Assembly: GCA_905236595.1 (NCBI GenBank)
Contig: CAJORE010000231.1
Coordinates: 1 to 9,957, forward strand
Origin: an uncultured Selenomonadaceae bacterium
GTDB taxonomy: Bacteria; Bacillota; Negativicutes; Selenomonadales; Selenomonadaceae
Direction of reading: 5' to 3'
Length of the DNA stretch: 9,957 nt
Positions 7,193-9,957 of this stretch are shown here, in pieces; the stretch's first letter is position 1, and every line of letters starts with the position of its first letter. Below the pieces are notes generated by a model. That model was not told where the DNA came from, did not search any database, and saw only the letters and a list, made by a program, of their open reading frames with translations. The position numbers and the translations under genes were made by a program.

Positions 7193-9862
7193 TTAAGCTT
7201 TTTTTGCTTTTTGCAATCGGTCGATTTGCGCCTTTAGCGCCGCTAATTTTTCGTTGAAGGAAGTAAGTTTTGCTCGTTCGCTCTCAATTACTTCGGCAGG
7301 AGCCTTGGCCAAGAATTTTTCGTTCTTTAGGCGGCCATCGAGTTTGGCTGTTTCCACCTGCAGTTTGGTAAATTCCTTTTCCGTGCGAAGAAGCTCCTTA
7401 TCGACGTCGATAAGACCCGTAAGCGGCATATACACCGTGATTTTCCCCGCGACGCCCATCGGCGTGTTGTGCGGCTGTTCGGCGGCGGCGGAAATTATTT
7501 GCGCTTTTTCGGCGCTGGCCAAAGTTTCAATGTGGGTGATATTTTCGCGCACGATATTGGCGGCGGTATCGTCATCGGTCGCCAATATGACCGTGCATTT
7601 TTTTCCGGTGGGTATTTGCATTTCGGCGCGCAGATTGCGAATGACTTTGACCGTTTCGCTGACGATCGCCATTTGCGTTTCGGCGGTGTCGTCGATATTG
7701 GCGGCGGTTTTTTCCGGCCACGGGGCAATCATGATGCTGGCGCCATTTTTATTCGGCAGTTTTTGCCAAATTTCTTCCGTGATGAAGGGCATGAACGGGT
7801 GCAAGAGACGCAAAGAACGCTCAAGAACATAGCGCAAAACATAAAGAGCCGTGAGACGGGCGCGATTATTTGTTTTATCGTAGAGGCGTTTTTTGCTGAT
7901 TTCAATATACCAATCGCAATACTCGCTCCAGATAAATTCGTAAATTGCCCGACCCGCTTCGCCAAGTTCAAAGTGAACCAAGTTGTCGGTGACGGCGGCG
8001 ACGGTTTTTTCGGCGCGGGACATTATCCACCGGTCAGCAAGGGTAAAATCGGCGGATTCGGGGACAAACGAAACATCGGTGCCTTCCGTGTTCATCAAGA
8101 CAAACCGCGAAGCATTATGAATCTTGTTGGCGAAGTTGCGCGCCCCTTCGACACGTTCCCAATAAAAGCGCATATCGTTGCCGGGAGTGTTGCCGGTGAT
8201 AAGCATGAACCGTAATGTGTCGGCGCCGTATTTATCTATTACTTCCAACGGATCGATGCCGTTGCGCAAGGATTTGCTCATTTTGCGCCCTTGGGCGTCA
8301 CGCACCAAACCATGAATGAAAACGTGACGGAAGGGGACGTCACCGGTGAATTTTAGTCCCATCATGACCATGCGGGCTACCCAGAAGAAAATAATGTCGT
8401 AACCGGTAACCAATACGTTGGTGGGATAAAATTTTTTTAGGACGGAGGTATCTTCCGGCCAACCCATCGTTTCAAACGGCCACAGCCCTGACGAGAACCA
8501 CGTGTCCAAAACATCTTCGTCTTGGTGAATATGGATGCTACCGCATTTTGTGCATTTTGCTGGCGTATCGACGGCAACGGTTATGCCGCCGCAGTCGTCG
8601 CAATACCAGGCGGGTATGCGATGCCCCCACCAAAGTTGGCGGCTTATGCACCAGTCGCGGATTTCTTCGAGCCAACCCGTGTATATTTTCGTAAAACGTT
8701 CCGGCACAAACTTGATGCGTCCGTCGTTGACTGCTTCGATGGCGGGTTTGGCAAGAGATTCCATTTTGACGAACCATTGGCGGCTGACTAACGGTTCGAC
8801 GGTTGTATTGCAACGAGAGCAATGCCCAACGGCGTGTTCGTGGTCGATTGTTTTTACCAAGACACCGGTTGCTTTAAGTTCTTCGACCAATTTTCGGCGA
8901 CATTCGTAGCGGTCAAGGCCGACGTATTTGCCGGCGCCTTCGCCCATTGTACCGTCGTCGTTTATTACTTTTACTTCTTCCAAGTTGTGCCGTTGCCCCA
9001 TGGCAAAGTCGTTGGGATCGTGGGCGGGTGTAACTTTTACCGCGCCCGTGCCGAATGTGGGATCGACATAGTCATCGGCGAACAACGGAATTTTACGTTC
9101 GACGATCGGCAAAATCAGCGTTTTGCCGATAAGATGTTTATAGCGATTGTCATCCGGATGGACGGCTACGCCTGTATCGCCGAACATTGTTTCCGGGCGC
9201 GTCGTGGCAATCTCCACAAATTCGTCAGTTCCTTCGACACGGTAGCGCAAATGCCAGAGATGCCCCGCTTCGGTTTCGTGGTTGACCTCGATGTCGGAAA
9301 GCGCCGTCATGCACTTGGGACACCAGTTGGTAATGCGCCGCCCGCGATAAATCAATCCTTCGTCGTACAGGCGCTTAAACACTTCGCGCACGGCGCGACT
9401 GCAACCTTCGTCCATGGTGAAGCGCTCTCTGTCCCAATCGAGGGAGGATCCCAAGGAACGCAACTGATGCATTATGCGACTGCCGTAGTCCTCTTTCCAT
9501 TTCCAAACCCGCGCCAAAAATTTTTCGCGTCCGAGTTCGTGACGACTCGTGTTCTCCTCGCGTAATTGGGCTTCCACCCTTGCTTGTGTTGCGATGCCGG
9601 CGTGGTCGCAACCGGGCATCCACAGCGTTTCAAACCCGCGCATACGATGAAAGCGGACCAGAATATCCTGTAAAGTGTTGTCCAAAGCGTGTCCCATGTG
9701 CAACTGCCCGGTGACGTTGGGCGGTGGGATAACTATGCTGTACGGCTTCTTGTCACTTTGTTCGTTGGCGTGAAAAAATTTATTCTCTTCCCAAAAGGAA
9801 TACCATTTTTTTTCAAAGCTTTTCGGGTCGTAGACCTTTGCCATTTCTTTGCTCTCGTCCAT
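7193..9862 (-). CDS. valS: Valyl-tRNA synthetase
   Basis: ValRS (889 residues, normal length, cytosolic) charges tRNA-Val. From the ATG at 9862: N-terminal Rossmann core with PPPNVTG and the HIGH-type motif HMGH (55-58); an inserted CP1 editing domain (about 185-340) with TTRPETMFGD (220-229) and AHDPNDF (280-286), which removes mischarged threonine; Cys pairs at 181/184, 348/351, 421/424 and 437/440, suggesting zinc knuckles; WFSSGLWPF (455-463); KMSKS (527-531); the anticodon-binding helical domain (about 600-740); and a C-terminal coiled coil (about 816-889) rich in Glu, Lys and Leu. ATG 9862 has AAAGGGA eight bases upstream. An in-frame TTG at 9892 lacks a clear site, and the ATG at 9844 is a possible alternative. 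It is the first gene of the cluster, and its leader is cut by the window edge. Confidence 0.98.
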   Translation of the reverse strand: MDESKEMAKVYDPKSFEKKWYSFWEENKFFHANEQSDKKPYSIVIPPPNVTGQLHMGHALDNTLQDILVRFHRMRGFETLWMPGCDHAGIATQARVEAQLREENTSRHELGREKFLARVWKWKEDYGSRIMHQLRSLGSSLDWDRERFTMDEGCSRAVREVFKRLYDEGLIYRGRRITNWCPKCMTALSDIEVNHETEAGHLWHLRYRVEGTDEFVEIATTRPETMFGDTGVAVHPDDNRYKHLIGKTLILPIVERKIPLFADDYVDPTFGTGAVKVTPAHDPNDFAMGQRHNLEEVKVINDDGTMGEGAGKYVGLDRYECRRKLVEELKATGVLVKTIDHEHAVGHCSRCNTTVEPLVSRQWFVKMESLAKPAIEAVNDGRIKFVPERFTKIYTGWLEEIRDWCISRQLWWGHRIPAWYCDDCGGITVAVDTPAKCTKCGSIHIHQDEDVLDTWFSSGLWPFETMGWPEDTSVLKKFYPTNVLVTGYDIIFFWVARMVMMGLKFTGDVPFRHVFIHGLVRDAQGRKMSKSLRNGIDPLEVIDKYGADTLRFMLITGNTPGNDMRFYWERVEGARNFANKIHNASRFVLMNTEGTDVSFVPESADFTLADRWIMSRAEKTVAAVTDNLVHFELGEAGRAIYEFIWSEYCDWYIEISKKRLYDKTNNRARLTALYVLRYVLERSLRLLHPFMPFITEEIWQKLPNKNGASIMIAPWPEKTAANIDDTAETQMAIVSETVKVIRNLRAEMQIPTGKKCTVILATDDDTAANIVRENITHIETLASAEKAQIISAAAEQPHNTPMGVAGKITVYMPLTGLIDVDKELLRTEKEFTKLQVETAKLDGRLKNEKFLAKAPAEVIESERAKLTSFNEKLAALKAQIDRLQKAKKA

Positions 9863-9957
9863 AAACCGTGTCCCTTTCGTGATGTTCGGCAAATATAACG
9901 TTGACGGTGAGTCGTCGTTTGTGTTTGTCGATTATTACAAAAAAGCACCCCAAAAAA
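9863..9957 (-). promoter_or_regulatory. valS leader: valS leader (truncated at window edge)
   Basis: These 95 bases lead into valS. Near the ATG lies AAAGGGA (9877-9871). Further up, an extended -10-like TGTAATAAT (9939-9931) could start a transcript near 9924, but its -35 would fall in the T/G-rich edge and is unconvincing. A second reading is that GGGGTGC followed by T6 (9951-9939) is the 3' half of a terminator whose 5' half is outside the window. That would fit a T-box leader regulating valS by uncharged tRNA-Val, common in Bacillota. The diagnostic T-box sequence itself is not in view. Confidence 0.4.
9939..9957 (-). terminator. Possible 3' half of a terminator or T-box attenuator
   Basis: On the minus strand the edge reads T6, GGGGTGC, T6. 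A GC-rich arm followed by a U-run is what remains when a terminator hairpin is cut, and the first T6 could be its loop. It lies about 75 bases before the valS start. The matching arm (GCACCCC) would be just beyond 9957 and cannot be seen. Chance composition is the alternative. Confidence 0.35.

Noticed and set aside
6636..7196. 186-codon open frame on the plus strand
   Set aside because: Antisense to purH, whose catalytic motifs are complete on the other strand.
7469..8215. 248-codon open frame on the plus strand
   Set aside because: It lies wholly antisense to valS. The valS motifs, length and ribosome-binding site are unambiguous, so this is a shadow of its codon use.
8822..9565. 247-codon open frame on the plus strand
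   Set aside because: Antisense to the ValRS editing and catalytic regions, with no recognisable domain.
9863..9892. valS starting at the in-frame TTG at 9892
   Set aside because: The extra ten residues are not typical, and the ATG at 9862 has AAAGGGA at good spacing; that same AAAGGGA would fall inside the longer version.

Overview
The window looks like chromosomal DNA of a bacterium, most likely a low-to-mid GC Bacillota. The Negativicutes are possible, but nothing in the sequence fixes the class. Pointers are Shine-Dalgarno-type start sites (GGAGGT before tgt, AAAGGAG before purD), a tRNA gene with an encoded CCA end, a consensus sigma70/sigmaA-type promoter, and what looks like a terminator remnant just upstream of valS, where Bacillota often carry T-box leaders. 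No phage, IS or CRISPR locus is visible.

Left part (1-633): about 395 bases without a convincing protein gene. Bases 1-200 hold three degenerate units of about 45 nt (TGAGG/TGCGG-N9-GCAGTAT) and a strand that can pair with two different partners. This is the best candidate in the window for an undescribed RNA or regulatory element. It is followed by an A/T block, a near-consensus promoter (TTGCAA-17-TATAAT), a tRNA-Ala(CGC) gene reading rightward, and a Rho-independent terminator. A second, long hairpin flanked by A8 and T5 then closes both the tRNA unit and the leftward gene cluster.

Right part (634-9957): seven genes, all on the minus strand, read in the order valS - purH (IMP cyclohydrolase domain only) - purD - ribF - tgt - 5-formyl-THF cyclo-ligase - diguanylate cyclase. 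Gaps are 20, -4, 7, 6 and 6 bases between the first six genes, so these probably form one operon with translational coupling. The diguanylate cyclase gene follows after 95 bases that contain a hairpin and no clear promoter. It may be read through from the operon or have its own weak promoter.

Functionally the cluster joins tRNA charging (ValRS), the first-committed and last steps of IMP synthesis (PurD, PurH-N), FMN/FAD synthesis (RibF), queuosine tRNA modification (Tgt), one-carbon folate recycling (cyclo-ligase) and c-di-GMP signalling. The formyltransferase half of PurH is absent, with PurH ending exactly at its domain boundary. Much of this set touches GTP or formyl-folate metabolism, but a functional reason for the grouping is inference only. 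Most of the window is well-understood housekeeping. The points worth a second look are the 5' structured region, the split PurH, the unusual PAS-GGDEF-GAF-PAS cyclase without an I-site, and an A10 tract near the start of the cyclo-ligase gene.
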